The notes beneath the pieces are model-generated. The model ran no database searches and had not been told where the DNA came from. It was given only the letters and a program-made list of their open reading frames with translations. Positions 34,003-41,912 of a stretch of 64,000 nt of DNA are shown piece after piece (the stretch's first letter is position 1; each line of letters opens with the position of its first letter). Origin of the DNA: Hymenobacter sp. BT730 (GTDB taxonomy: Bacteria > Bacteroidota > Bacteroidia > Cytophagales > Hymenobacteraceae); contig NZ_JAUOFB010000008.1 of the NCBI RefSeq assembly GCF_030542105.1, forward strand, positions 47,639 to 111,638. The letters are read 5' to 3'. The position numbers were made by a program, and so were the translations under genes.

Positions 34003-34761
34003 TTAATTAAGACCTAACAGGCCGGTAATCTGCACGGCCAGCAAATCAATAACAAAGATGACCAGCGACGATACCACCACCGCCGAGTTAGCCGACTGCC
34101 CTACCCCCTCGGTGCCTTTCTGTGAGTGGTAGCCTTTGTAGCAGCCGATAATGCCAATAGCAAAACCGAAGAAGAACGTCTTGATAAACGCCGGCACCAC
34201 GTCACTGAATTCCAGCCGATTCATGATGTTATTGACAAAGAGCGACAGGCTGGTAACTCCCTTCATATTTACCCCGAGGTAGGATGCATACAGGCCAATG
34301 ACATCGGCCAGAATGACCAGCACGGGTATCATGAGCGTGGTGGCCAGCACCCGCGTTACCACCAGGTATTTAAACGGGTTAGTGCCCGATACTTCCATAG
34401 CATCAATCTGCTCGGTCACGTTCATTGAACCCAGCTCGGCCCCTATACTGGAGCCGATTTTTCCGGCGCAGATCAGGGCGGTAATAATGGGGCCCATTTC
34501 CCGGATGATGGACAGCGCCACCATGGCCGGTATCCAAGCCTCGGCTCCAAACTTGGCCATGGTAGGCCGGGCCTGCAACGTGAGTACCATGCCCATGATA
34601 AACCCTGTAACACCCACCAGCGGTAATGACTTATAGCCCACCACATAGCATTGATACAGGAACTCCTGCACCTCATAGCGCGGCCGGAAGCCTTCGCTAA
34701 AAAACCGCCCCGCAAACCGGGAAATGGCACCGGCTTCTGCCAAAAACTCACTGGCCTGCAT
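34003..34761 (-). CDS. MlaE-type permease
   Basis: A 252-residue integral membrane permease of the MlaE/YrbE family, with about five helices and the conserved stretch PLVGVTGFIMGMVLTLQARPTMAKFGAE followed by REMGPIITALICAGKIGSSIGAELGSM, typical for the family. With MlaF and MlaD it should maintain outer-membrane lipid asymmetry. First gene of the operon; the intergenic space to the USP gene at 34833 contains no clear promoter that I can point to. Confidence 0.9.
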   Translation of the reverse strand: MQASEFLAEAGAISRFAGRFFSEGFRPRYEVQEFLYQCYVVGYKSLPLVGVTGFIMGMVLTLQARPTMAKFGAEAWIPAMVALSIIREMGPIITALICAGKIGSSIGAELGSMNVTEQIDAMEVSGTNPFKYLVVTRVLATTLMIPVLVILADVIGLYASYLGVNMKGVTSLSLFVNNIMNRLEFSDVVPAFIKTFFFGFAIGIIGCYKGYHSQKGTEGVGQSANSAVVVSSLVIFVIDLLAVQITGLLGLN

Positions 34762-34832
34762 AGTAGGCGGTTTAGCAATACATGGAAGATGAAACCTCTA
34801 TTGAAGAATAACCGGGCTGAGCATCAGAAAAG

Positions 34833-35735
34833 CTAAAACATCAGGTCATCGGCCTCAGTGCCTGCCTGCTGCCGCTGAAAGGCGGCAGCAGTATCCGAAA
34901 CAGGCATTTCCACAGCGGGTAACAACAGTACCGGTACCGGAGTATGCTGCAGCACCTGGGCCGTTACGCTGCGGTGAAATAATTCGCCCAGGTAGCTGCG
35001 CTGCCGGGCTATCAGCAGAATCAGCCCGGCCTGAGTAGCTTGGGCGGCCTCCAGAATTCCGGCTGCCGTGTGCGAATTCTGAAAGCACCGTAACTCCACC
35101 TGCTGATTGCCCGCTACCAGCCCACTGTTGTGCACGGCTTGCAGGGCCATAGCACAGGCATCATCATCCTCCATCTCCGAAATATGTGCTACAGTAGCCG
35201 GGCACTGCAAGCTGCTCAGTAATTGCTGCGCAAACTGCCCTTCCTCTTCCAGCCCGAAGCTCTCGGTATCGGCCGCAATCAGGACTTGGTGTGGTGGGGC
35301 AGCGGCTGTAGTGCCCACAGGTACCAGCAGCAAAGGAAAATGAGCCGCCCGCAGCAAATCAAGCGCGGCACCGCTCACCTGGTCGCCGGAGGCTACTGCT
35401 TCGGCGGGCCGCCCCAGCACAAACAACGCGGGATGGTAGCGCGCCATTAGCGAATGGGCCATGGCGGGCAGCAAATCGGTAGCCATTTCTACGGTAGCGG
35501 GCACGGGCAGGCGGGCTACCAGCTCCTGCATGGCCTCGGCAGTGGGGGCTTCAGCATCCAGCTCGGCTTTCCGCCAGTTCTCGCCCGCAAATACATAGGG
35601 GTCGAAGAGGGAGGCGCGCTTTACGTGTAATAGCACCAGCTGGGCCTGCAACTTGGCGGCCAGTCCCGCCGCATATTGCATAGCCTGATTGGCAGCCGGG
35701 TAAAAGTTGGTGAGAACGATGAAGGTGAACGACAT
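34833..35735 (-). CDS. universal stress protein, tandem domain (1)
   Basis: A 300-residue protein from the ATG at 35735 (an in-frame ATG at 35795 would add a Cys-rich stretch and overlap the upstream gene end). Two USP domains: FIVLTNFYPAANQAMQYAAGLA opens the first and HQVLIAADTES the second; the second ends with RQRSYLGELFHRSVTAQVLQ, the place of the GxxGxxxxxxxxxG(S/T) nucleotide loop. Tandem USPs bind ATP or act as stress sensors. It is the last of three USP genes in a row on the minus strand. Confidence 0.82.
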   Translation of the reverse strand: MSFTFIVLTNFYPAANQAMQYAAGLAAKLQAQLVLLHVKRASLFDPYVFAGENWRKAELDAEAPTAEAMQELVARLPVPATVEMATDLLPAMAHSLMARYHPALFVLGRPAEAVASGDQVSGAALDLLRAAHFPLLLVPVGTTAAAPPHQVLIAADTESFGLEEEGQFAQQLLSSLQCPATVAHISEMEDDDACAMALQAVHNSGLVAGNQQVELRCFQNSHTAAGILEAAQATQAGLILLIARQRSYLGELFHRSVTAQVLQHTPVPVLLLPAVEMPVSDTAAAFQRQQAGTEADDLMF

Positions 35736-35794
35736 GGCAGTGCAGCAGAACAACGCTTGAACAAATGGCACCTGGCCTGCACCAGGACTACCCA

Positions 35795-36616
35795 TTAAAT
35801 AACGGGCAGCACCAGTACCGGCACGGGGCTGCGCTGCAGCACCTGGGCCGTTATGCTCCGGTGAAACAGGCCGCCCAGTAGGCTTCTTTCCCGAGCCAGC
35901 AGTACTAACAGCTCCGTCTGGGTGTCAGCGGCGGCCTGCAGAATGCCAGTGGCCGGTCTGGTATGGTGCACGGTGTAGAGGCTATCGGGCGGCAGGTCCT
36001 TTACCAGGTGGTTATGCCGCAGTGAGTTTACGGCGGTGCGGGCGCGGTCATACTGCTCCTCGGTTTCTACGTGCAGCACAAAGTACTTGGCACCCAGCGC
36101 CTCCCACAGTGGCTGCATATTCAGGGCATTATCACGTAGCTTAAAGGGCTCTCCATCGGCCACCAGCCCTACCCGGGTGGGCGAACCAGGAAGGTGAGCA
36201 TTTTCAGGAACCATCAGAAGCGGGTAGTGCAGGTGGCGCAACACGGGCAGGGACTGGTCGCCCAACAGCTGGTCGAGAAAATCGGGCGTGGCGGCGCGGC
36301 CACATACCAGCACCAGAGGGTGGTAGCGGGCAATGGCATCGGCCAGGGCTTCGGCCAGCGTATTTACGGACAGATCCACGGTGGCCGGCACCGGTAGCTC
36401 TTCGGCCATTTTTTCCAGGGCGCGCCGGGTTTCCCGCTGACTGCGGATGGCCGCGCCGGCCGGAATCACAACATACTCCGGATCCAGCAGCACATCCTGA
36501 TACAGATGCAGCAGTACTACCCGGCTTTGCAGCGGCTGGGCCAGCGCCGCTGCGTAGGCCAGGGCCCGCCGTGAGGATTCCGAAAAATCAGTGAGTACTA
36601 CCAAATCAGGTCCCAT
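35795..36616 (-). CDS. universal stress protein, tandem domain (2)
   Basis: A 273-residue tandem USP starting MGPDLVVLTDFSESSRRAL (36616; ATG at 36625 adds three residues). The second domain ends ARERSLLGGLFHRSITAQVL, the nucleotide loop. It lies 59 bp upstream of the next USP gene and about 40 bp downstream of the previous one, so the three form an operon. Sequence differs enough from its neighbours that an old duplication is likely. Confidence 0.82.
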   Translation of the reverse strand: MGPDLVVLTDFSESSRRALAYAAALAQPLQSRVVLLHLYQDVLLDPEYVVIPAGAAIRSQRETRRALEKMAEELPVPATVDLSVNTLAEALADAIARYHPLVLVCGRAATPDFLDQLLGDQSLPVLRHLHYPLLMVPENAHLPGSPTRVGLVADGEPFKLRDNALNMQPLWEALGAKYFVLHVETEEQYDRARTAVNSLRHNHLVKDLPPDSLYTVHHTRPATGILQAAADTQTELLVLLARERSLLGGLFHRSITAQVLQRSPVPVLVLPVI

Positions 36617-36656
36617 AGCATCCAATGAAAAACTGAGTATAGCCTAATAGCAACCT

Positions 36657-37481
36657 TTAATCGGGTGAGGGCAGCACCAGGATGGGCAGTTGGCTTTCCC
36701 GGATAACCTGGGCTGTTACGCTCCGATGGAACAGGCTGCCCAGTAGGCTGTGCCGCCGGGCAATGAGTACCAGCATATCGGCCCGCAGCTCATTACCGGC
36801 TTGCAGAATGCCTTCTGCTACGGAGGGATATTTCAGCTCGTGCACATCGGCGGAGGTCAGGTCGGAGGCCAGCCCGCTGGCACATACGCTCCACACCGTT
36901 TCGCGCGACATGGCGGGCTGGGTGGCCGTAGGGCTGGAAATGTGCGCCACTGAAAGCCGCGCCCCAAAGGCTGCCCGCAGCTTATCTACCACGCCGGCGT
37001 GGCGGCCCAAGGTAAACTCCTGCCCGTCTACGGCCAGTAGCAGATGAGCCGGAGGCTGTACTTCCCAACCAAGTGTGGGCACAATCAGGAGCGGATAGGG
37101 CGCCGTGCGCAGCAGGTCCATTACCGTTACACTGATGAGCTCCGTGGGCGTAGTAGCGGTGCCGGGCCGGCCTAACACCAGCATTAAAGGATGGTGATGA
37201 TGCACGGTATCCGTTACCGCATCGGGCAGAAACTCTTCGGATATCTCCACCTCTGCCGGTACAGCCAGCGAATGCACCAGTTTGCCCAGCACTTGCTCCA
37301 GCTGTTTTTCGCCCTGTGGGGTGTGCTGGCGGCTGTACTCATCGGGGGAAAGCAATCCATCGTGTCGCAAATGCAACAGCACCAGGTGGGCATTCAGGGG
37401 AACGGCCAGCGTGGCCGCGTACGACAACGCGCAGTTAGATACGGCCAGGAAATCCGTTAAAACAACTAATGAGGCGCTCAT
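36657..37481 (-). CDS. universal stress protein, tandem domain (3)
   Basis: A 274-residue tandem USP from the ATG at 37481 (MSASLVVLTDFLAVSNCAL). The earlier in-frame ATG at 37604 gives a Cys-rich, unrelated extension and is not used. The second domain ends ARRHSLLGSLFHRSVTAQVI. First gene of the three-gene USP operon, divergent from the Crp/Fnr regulator 318 bp away, so a common control region is likely. Confidence 0.82.
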   Translation of the reverse strand: MSASLVVLTDFLAVSNCALSYAATLAVPLNAHLVLLHLRHDGLLSPDEYSRQHTPQGEKQLEQVLGKLVHSLAVPAEVEISEEFLPDAVTDTVHHHHPLMLVLGRPGTATTPTELISVTVMDLLRTAPYPLLIVPTLGWEVQPPAHLLLAVDGQEFTLGRHAGVVDKLRAAFGARLSVAHISSPTATQPAMSRETVWSVCASGLASDLTSADVHELKYPSVAEGILQAGNELRADMLVLIARRHSLLGSLFHRSVTAQVIRESQLPILVLPSPD

Positions 37482-37799
37482 GGCAAGGGAAAGGAAACAA
37501 GGGAAAGCGCAAGCGAAATCCGGGAAAACCGCCTTACAAGCCTCTTCAACCGAGTACAGCAACGCGGACACTACCACCAGCCGCTGGTGGGCCATACAGC
37601 ACAATACCTGCCACCGGGATTACCCGGGCAAATCATTGTGAATATCGGTGATTTTATTGTACATTAAACAATACTAATATTACTTATTTCGCTTTGCTTT
37701 AAGTCCAATCCGCCGGGAGCCTCTCCTCACTCAAAAGCGCAGTTTTATCATAGTATCCTCGTAGCCCTATTGCTACTGCGGCCTTTACTGATTTCGGCC
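37482..37799. other. divergent control region, USP operon / Crp-Fnr gene
   Basis: No gene is seen in these 318 bp. It becomes AT-rich from about 37640 and contains the dyad ATTGT-N7-ACAAT at 37656-37672, a possible operator midway between the two divergent genes. No TTGAT-N4-ATCAA site is visible here. Confidence 0.5.
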
Positions 37800-38504
37800 A
37801 TGAAACGCTTTATTCCCCCTGCCTGCCCTGAGTGCCCCAACCGCTATGGCTGCCCTATGTCCTGCTGCCAGCCGGAAGAGTTGGAGATGCTTTCCCAGGC
37901 GAAATCGGCACAGATGTACCAGCGAGGCCAGGTTATTTTTCAGGAGAATGGCCGTCCTATGGGGCTATACTGTATTCATTCGGGCAAAATCAAGGTCATG
38001 AAGGTGGGAGGTGATGGGAAGGAGCAGATTATCCGGCTGGCCCGCGAGGGTGATTTACTGGGTTACCGGGGACTATTGGCAGGAAGCAGTCACTCGGCCT
38101 CTGCAGTGGCGCTGGAAGAATCTATTGTATGCTGCATTCCCCGCACAGAATTTTTCCGAATTATTGAGCAGAATCTACGCTTCACCACCTCTCTGATGCA
38201 ACTGCTGTCTAAGGCGCTGGGCGATGCCGAAGAGCGGATGCTGCACCTGGCTTATAAGCCCGTGCGCGAGCGGCTGGCCGAAGCCCTGCTGTTGCTGGCA
38301 CGCACCTATCAGCAGCAAAGTCAGGAGCCCGTAACTATTCCTATTTCCCGCGATGATCTGGCCTCTTTGGTCGGAACGGCCAAGGAAACTACCAGTCGGT
38401 TTGTATCAGAGTTTCGGGATGAGGGCGTATTGCAGGCTCGCGGTAGCCTCATCACTATTCTGAACCCGGCCCGCCTGGCCGAAATTTCTACCCGCTACGA
38501 CTAG
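37800..38504 (+). CDS. Crp/Fnr family regulator with N-terminal cysteine cluster
   Basis: A 234-residue regulator from the ATG at 37800 (37770 adds ten hydrophobic residues). The N-terminus has CPECPNRYGCPMSCC, a cysteine cluster that could hold a redox-sensitive Fe-S centre as in FNR, although spacing differs from E. coli. A cNMP-fold domain follows (~35-140), then the long dimer helix and a winged HTH. The recognition helix TAKETTSRFVSEF contains ExxSR, the residue pattern by which FNR (not CRP) reads TTGAT-N4-ATCAA. It sits inside the USP/phosphorylase/ATPase island and is its most likely regulator. Confidence 0.88.
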   Translation: MKRFIPPACPECPNRYGCPMSCCQPEELEMLSQAKSAQMYQRGQVIFQENGRPMGLYCIHSGKIKVMKVGGDGKEQIIRLAREGDLLGYRGLLAGSSHSASAVALEESIVCCIPRTEFFRIIEQNLRFTTSLMQLLSKALGDAEERMLHLAYKPVRERLAEALLLLARTYQQQSQEPVTIPISRDDLASLVGTAKETTSRFVSEFRDEGVLQARGSLITILNPARLAEISTRYD

Positions 38505-38765
38505 CCGCCTCCGAGTGGTTTTTGCGGCAGTCTATGGCCCTCTTTCCGGGTGGCAAACCACTACTATCCGCACCGGGTGTGGCACAGGCAGCAGGGTACG
38601 TAGGGAACAGGGAGTTTTCATATAGAGGCACTCTTGTCTTGGGCGAATTCGGCCGTGAACAAGCCGGATTTTACCATGTTTACCAGCCATTGCAACAGGC
38701 CACCGTATGGGTAAGAACCACCTGTTGCACTGTACCGAAGTTGCTCTATTGTTTCATGGAATGCA

Positions 38766-38801
38766 TTGATAAGTATCAGCCTGTTGCGTGATATTCATCA
38801 G
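38766..38801. promoter_or_regulatory. two tandem FNR-like sites upstream of the cNMP-protein/phosphorylase operon
   Basis: TTGATAAGTATCAG (38766-38779) differs from TTGAT-N4-ATCAA at one base; GTGATATTCATCAG (38788-38801) has the core TGAT-N4-ATCA. Centres are 22 bp apart, two helical turns. They lie in the 368-bp gap 38505-38872, in which I see no other gene or signal, and 72-107 bp before the first start codon, suitable for activation. Confidence 0.6.
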
Positions 38802-38872
38802 GTTTTTCGTAGTGGTCATCGTCAGAAATTAAGGTCCTGTTTGTGCATAGCGGTGCCTGAGTAGCGGTTGGG

Positions 38873-39298
38873 TTGATGCAGGTCAAGACCACCCCGGGTA
38901 CTGCTCCACGGCCCTTAATTTTCCGGTGCATGTTGCTCCCCTGGCTTCCCATTCCGCGCACGGAAACGCAGCGCCTGTTTTGTGCTGCCGGCCACTGCCT
39001 CTTCCGGGCGGGCCGGCCGGCCCGCGGCGTATATTGGCTGGAGCGAGGCAGTGTGGGTATCTGGTCCCGAAACCCTACGGGTTTGTTTCAGGTGATTTCG
39101 GCCCCGGCATGGCTGGGCACTGAGCACCTGGTAGCCAGTCGCAGCCGGTATACCGTGCAAGCCCTGCAACCATGCGTACTGGTGCTGCTAAGCCGCAGCC
39201 GCCTGGAAAGAATAGCCCGGGAGTACCCGCCCCTGCGCTTCTGGCTGCTGCGCGGGTTCAGTCAGGAAACTATGCACGTACTCCCGCACTATGAATAG
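38873..39298 (+). CDS. stand-alone cNMP-binding-domain protein
   Basis: A 141-residue protein that resembles only the sensory half of Crp/Fnr regulators: LFCAAGHCLFRAGRPARGVYWLERGSVGIWS is the beta-roll start, followed by AWLGTEHLVASRSRYTVQALQPCVLVLLSRSRLERIA. The helix-turn-helix half is missing. The start is uncertain (38930 would remove 19 residues). Its last 8 bp overlap the next gene (ATGAATAG), so translation of the phosphorylase is probably coupled to it. Ligand unknown; it may act as a protein-protein sensor or a decoy partner for the Fnr-like regulator. Confidence 0.65.
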   Translation: MMQVKTTPGTAPRPLIFRCMLLPWLPIPRTETQRLFCAAGHCLFRAGRPARGVYWLERGSVGIWSRNPTGLFQVISAPAWLGTEHLVASRSRYTVQALQPCVLVLLSRSRLERIAREYPPLRFWLLRGFSQETMHVLPHYE

Positions 39299-40829
39299 CC
39301 CCCCTCCTTTCCTGCCACCGCCCGTAGTGGCTGTAGCGCCCACTCTGCTGCACCTACGGCGCATGGGCATTGATACCCGCAATGAGCACGTAGTGTACCT
39401 GCGCTCCGACTCCCCGGTTTGCCACGCTGAGGGGTTTCGGGCATTATCGCGGCTGCAGGTGACTGCCAATGGCATCACCATTATTGCTTCGCTGAATACA
39501 GTTGTTGGCAACAGCCTTCTGGAAGCGCATGAGGTAGGCGTATCGGAAGTGGCATGGGAGCACCTGCGCGCCCGCGCCGGCGACGAGGTACGGCTGATGC
39601 ACTTGCCCCCTTTGGCATCTATGCACCGGGTGCGCGCCAAAATGTACGGCCGCCGCCTCATGCCCGAAGACTATCAGGCCATTATGCGTGACGTGGCAGC
39701 CGAGCGGTATTCTAACGTAGAGCTGGCCGCCTTCATAACTGCCTGTGTGCAGGACGTTACCACGGAAGAAACCATAGGACTTACCAAGGCCATGATAGCG
39801 GCTGGCCGACAACTGCACTGGCCCGCCCATATAGTAGCCGATAAGCACTCCATTGGTGGCTTGCCGGGCAACCGTACCACTCCCATTGTGGTAGCCATTG
39901 TAGCGGCGGCTGGCCTGCTGATGCCCAAAACCTCCTCCCGGGCCATTACGTCGCCGGCCGGCACCGCCGATGCTGTGGAAGTGATAACTTCCGTGAACCT
40001 GACGCAGCGCCAGATGCGCCGGGTGGTGGCCCATCACGGGGCCTGTCTGGCATGGGGCGGCACCATGCAGCTAAGCCCCTCCGATGATATCCTGATTCGG
40101 GTGGAGCGCGCGCTTGATATAGATAGTCCGGCCCAGATGGTAGCCTCGGTGCTGTCCAAGAAAGTGGCGGCAGGTGCTACTCATGTGGTTATTGACGTGC
40201 CTGTAGGCCCTACCGCCAAAGTGCGCAGCCTGCAGGAAGCGCAGGCAATTGCCTCCCTATTCCGGCAGGTAGGGCAGGCGGTGGGGCTCCAGGTGGAAGT
40301 GATACTCACTGATGGCAGCCAACCGGTGGGGCGCGGCATAGGCCCGGCCCTGGAAGCCCGTGACGTGCTGGCCGTGTTGCAAAACAGCCCCCAGGCACCA
40401 CCCGATCTGCGCGAAAAGTCCTTGCATCTGGCTGCCGTCCTGCTGGAAATTACGGGACATGCTGCTAGCGGTAGCGGCGCAGCGGAAGCCGGAGAGTTGC
40501 TTTCTTCCGGAAAAGCCTGGCAGAAGTTTCAGGCTATTTGCCAGGCCCAGGGCGGCCTGCATTTTCCCAAATCCGCGGCCCAGCACTGGGACATGGTGGC
40601 GGAGCGGCCAGGGTTGGTTCTGAGCATTGATAACCGTCGCCTGGCTACCCTGGCCAAGCTGGCCGGTGCGCCCTGGAAGCCTAGTGCCGGTATTGACCTG
40701 CACGTGCGGCTGCGGCAGCCAATACAGGCCGGCCAACTATTATTCACGCTTTATGCGGAAAGTCCCGGCGAGCTAACCTACGCCCGCGACTACCTGCACA
40801 GCTCCTCTGATCCTATCATTCATTACTAA
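39291..40829 (+). CDS. thymidine phosphorylase / AMP phosphorylase-like enzyme
   Basis: A 512-residue nucleoside phosphorylase of the long archaeal-type group. An N-terminal ~90-residue beta domain, absent from E. coli DeoA (440 aa), precedes the catalytic core with DKHSIGGLPGNRTTPIVVAI, PKTSSRAITSPAGTADAVEV and the C-terminal barrel-sandwich region (LHVRLRQPIQAGQLLFTLYA). Archaeal relatives release bases from NMPs to feed ribose into central metabolism; bacterial ones are often annotated as thymidine phosphorylase. Placement in a USP/Fnr island suggests use under low-oxygen or energy stress. Confidence 0.85.
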   Translation: MNSPPPFLPPPVVAVAPTLLHLRRMGIDTRNEHVVYLRSDSPVCHAEGFRALSRLQVTANGITIIASLNTVVGNSLLEAHEVGVSEVAWEHLRARAGDEVRLMHLPPLASMHRVRAKMYGRRLMPEDYQAIMRDVAAERYSNVELAAFITACVQDVTTEETIGLTKAMIAAGRQLHWPAHIVADKHSIGGLPGNRTTPIVVAIVAAAGLLMPKTSSRAITSPAGTADAVEVITSVNLTQRQMRRVVAHHGACLAWGGTMQLSPSDDILIRVERALDIDSPAQMVASVLSKKVAAGATHVVIDVPVGPTAKVRSLQEAQAIASLFRQVGQAVGLQVEVILTDGSQPVGRGIGPALEARDVLAVLQNSPQAPPDLREKSLHLAAVLLEITGHAASGSGAAEAGELLSSGKAWQKFQAICQAQGGLHFPKSAAQHWDMVAERPGLVLSIDNRRLATLAKLAGAPWKPSAGIDLHVRLRQPIQAGQLLFTLYAESPGELTYARDYLHSSSDPIIHY

Positions 40830-40849
40830 TACTGGCCGGCTTTGCATTT

Positions 40850-41662
40850 TCAGCCCGCAGCTGGCACTACCAGCACTGGCAGCCGGCTCTGCAAAAGCAC
40901 CTGGGCCGTTACGCTGCGGTGAAAGAGTTTGCCCAGAATGCTGCGCGGCCGGGCAATCAATACCACAATATCATACTGAGCAGGATCGGCAGCCTGCAGA
41001 ATGCCCTCAGCGGGGCTGGAGTGCCGCAAGAGGAGGGATTGTACGGGCGGAAGGTTTGCTGAAAGGCCGGTTTGGGTAAAAGAATCCAGGGCTGAGGCAG
41101 CGGTTTCCATGTGCGTACTGATGTGTAGCAGGATAAGCTGGGCATGCAGCGCCTTAAAGAGCTGGGCCAGCAGCTGGTTGCCCTGGCCCAGGTGGAATGG
41201 CTCCCCATCCAGCGCTATTAGCAGGCGGCGCGGGCGGGCACCGTGGGGTACGTGGGTCGGCAGTACCAGCATAGCATATGGGGAAGCCTGCAGAATAGCC
41301 AAAGAAGCCGTAGAAACAGATTCTTCCGGCTGCGCTTCAGTATCGGGGCGGCCCAGCACTAATAGGTCCGGTTGATGTTGTTTGATGGCCTGGGCCACTA
41401 CTTCCGCCACGCGCCCCTGGCGTACTTCTATCACTGCGGGCACCGACAGTCCTTCCGCCAACCGACTCAGCGCCACCCGCGCCGACTCCTGAGTCTGGCC
41501 GGAAACGGCCCCGCTAAACCCTTCCGCATCTAGCAGAGAAGTGCGGCGCACGTGCAATAAGATCAGGCCCGCATGCAGCGCTCCGGCCAGGTTGGCAGCA
41601 TAGTCCAGGGCACGATTCGCCGCCGGAAAAAAATCAGTGAGTACCAGCAAGGACGCAGCCAT
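40850..41662 (-). CDS. universal stress protein, tandem domain (4)
   Basis: A 270-residue tandem USP (MAASLLVLTDFFPAANRAL) with the second-domain end ARPRSILGKLFHRSVTAQVLL. It converges with the phosphorylase gene (20 bp apart) and is divergent from the P-type ATPase gene across a 250-bp gap that holds an FNR-like site. It is closest in layout to the three USPs at 34833-37481, so this is a dispersed fourth copy in the same island. Confidence 0.85.
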   Translation of the reverse strand: MAASLLVLTDFFPAANRALDYAANLAGALHAGLILLHVRRTSLLDAEGFSGAVSGQTQESARVALSRLAEGLSVPAVIEVRQGRVAEVVAQAIKQHQPDLLVLGRPDTEAQPEESVSTASLAILQASPYAMLVLPTHVPHGARPRRLLIALDGEPFHLGQGNQLLAQLFKALHAQLILLHISTHMETAASALDSFTQTGLSANLPPVQSLLLRHSSPAEGILQAADPAQYDIVVLIARPRSILGKLFHRSVTAQVLLQSRLPVLVVPAAG

Positions 41663-41736
41663 AAGCAGAGAGAGAAAGAGGAAGCAATGGAATTCTTTTT
41701 ATTTGGCAATCAGCAGGATAACTAATTGACATACGA

Positions 41737-41748
41737 TGATAAATATCA
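41737..41748. promoter_or_regulatory. FNR-like site between divergent USP and P-type ATPase genes
   Basis: TGAT-AAAT-ATCA is a perfect core match to the FNR box, within the larger dyad ATGATA-AA-TATCAT. It is 75 bp from the USP start (41662) and 165 bp from the ATPase start, so control of the USP gene is more likely. Confidence 0.55.
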
Positions 41749-41912
41749 TGGCTTCTTTCTTGTCTGCCTGCTTACCTTCCAGCCCGTATGCATATTGGCT
41801 TCCTACCAGCGGGTGGTCCAAATCGTAGCAGCTTTCCTTATCTGTTAACAATTGACCACGAACTATTGCAGTTTGTGTTCCTGCAAAATCGGGGGCCTGT
41901 ACTTCTGATGCT

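Noticed and set aside
38522..38791. 89-codon frame after the Crp/Fnr gene
   Set aside because: The peptide has no protein-like pattern, and it would cover the FNR-like sites; treated as non-coding.
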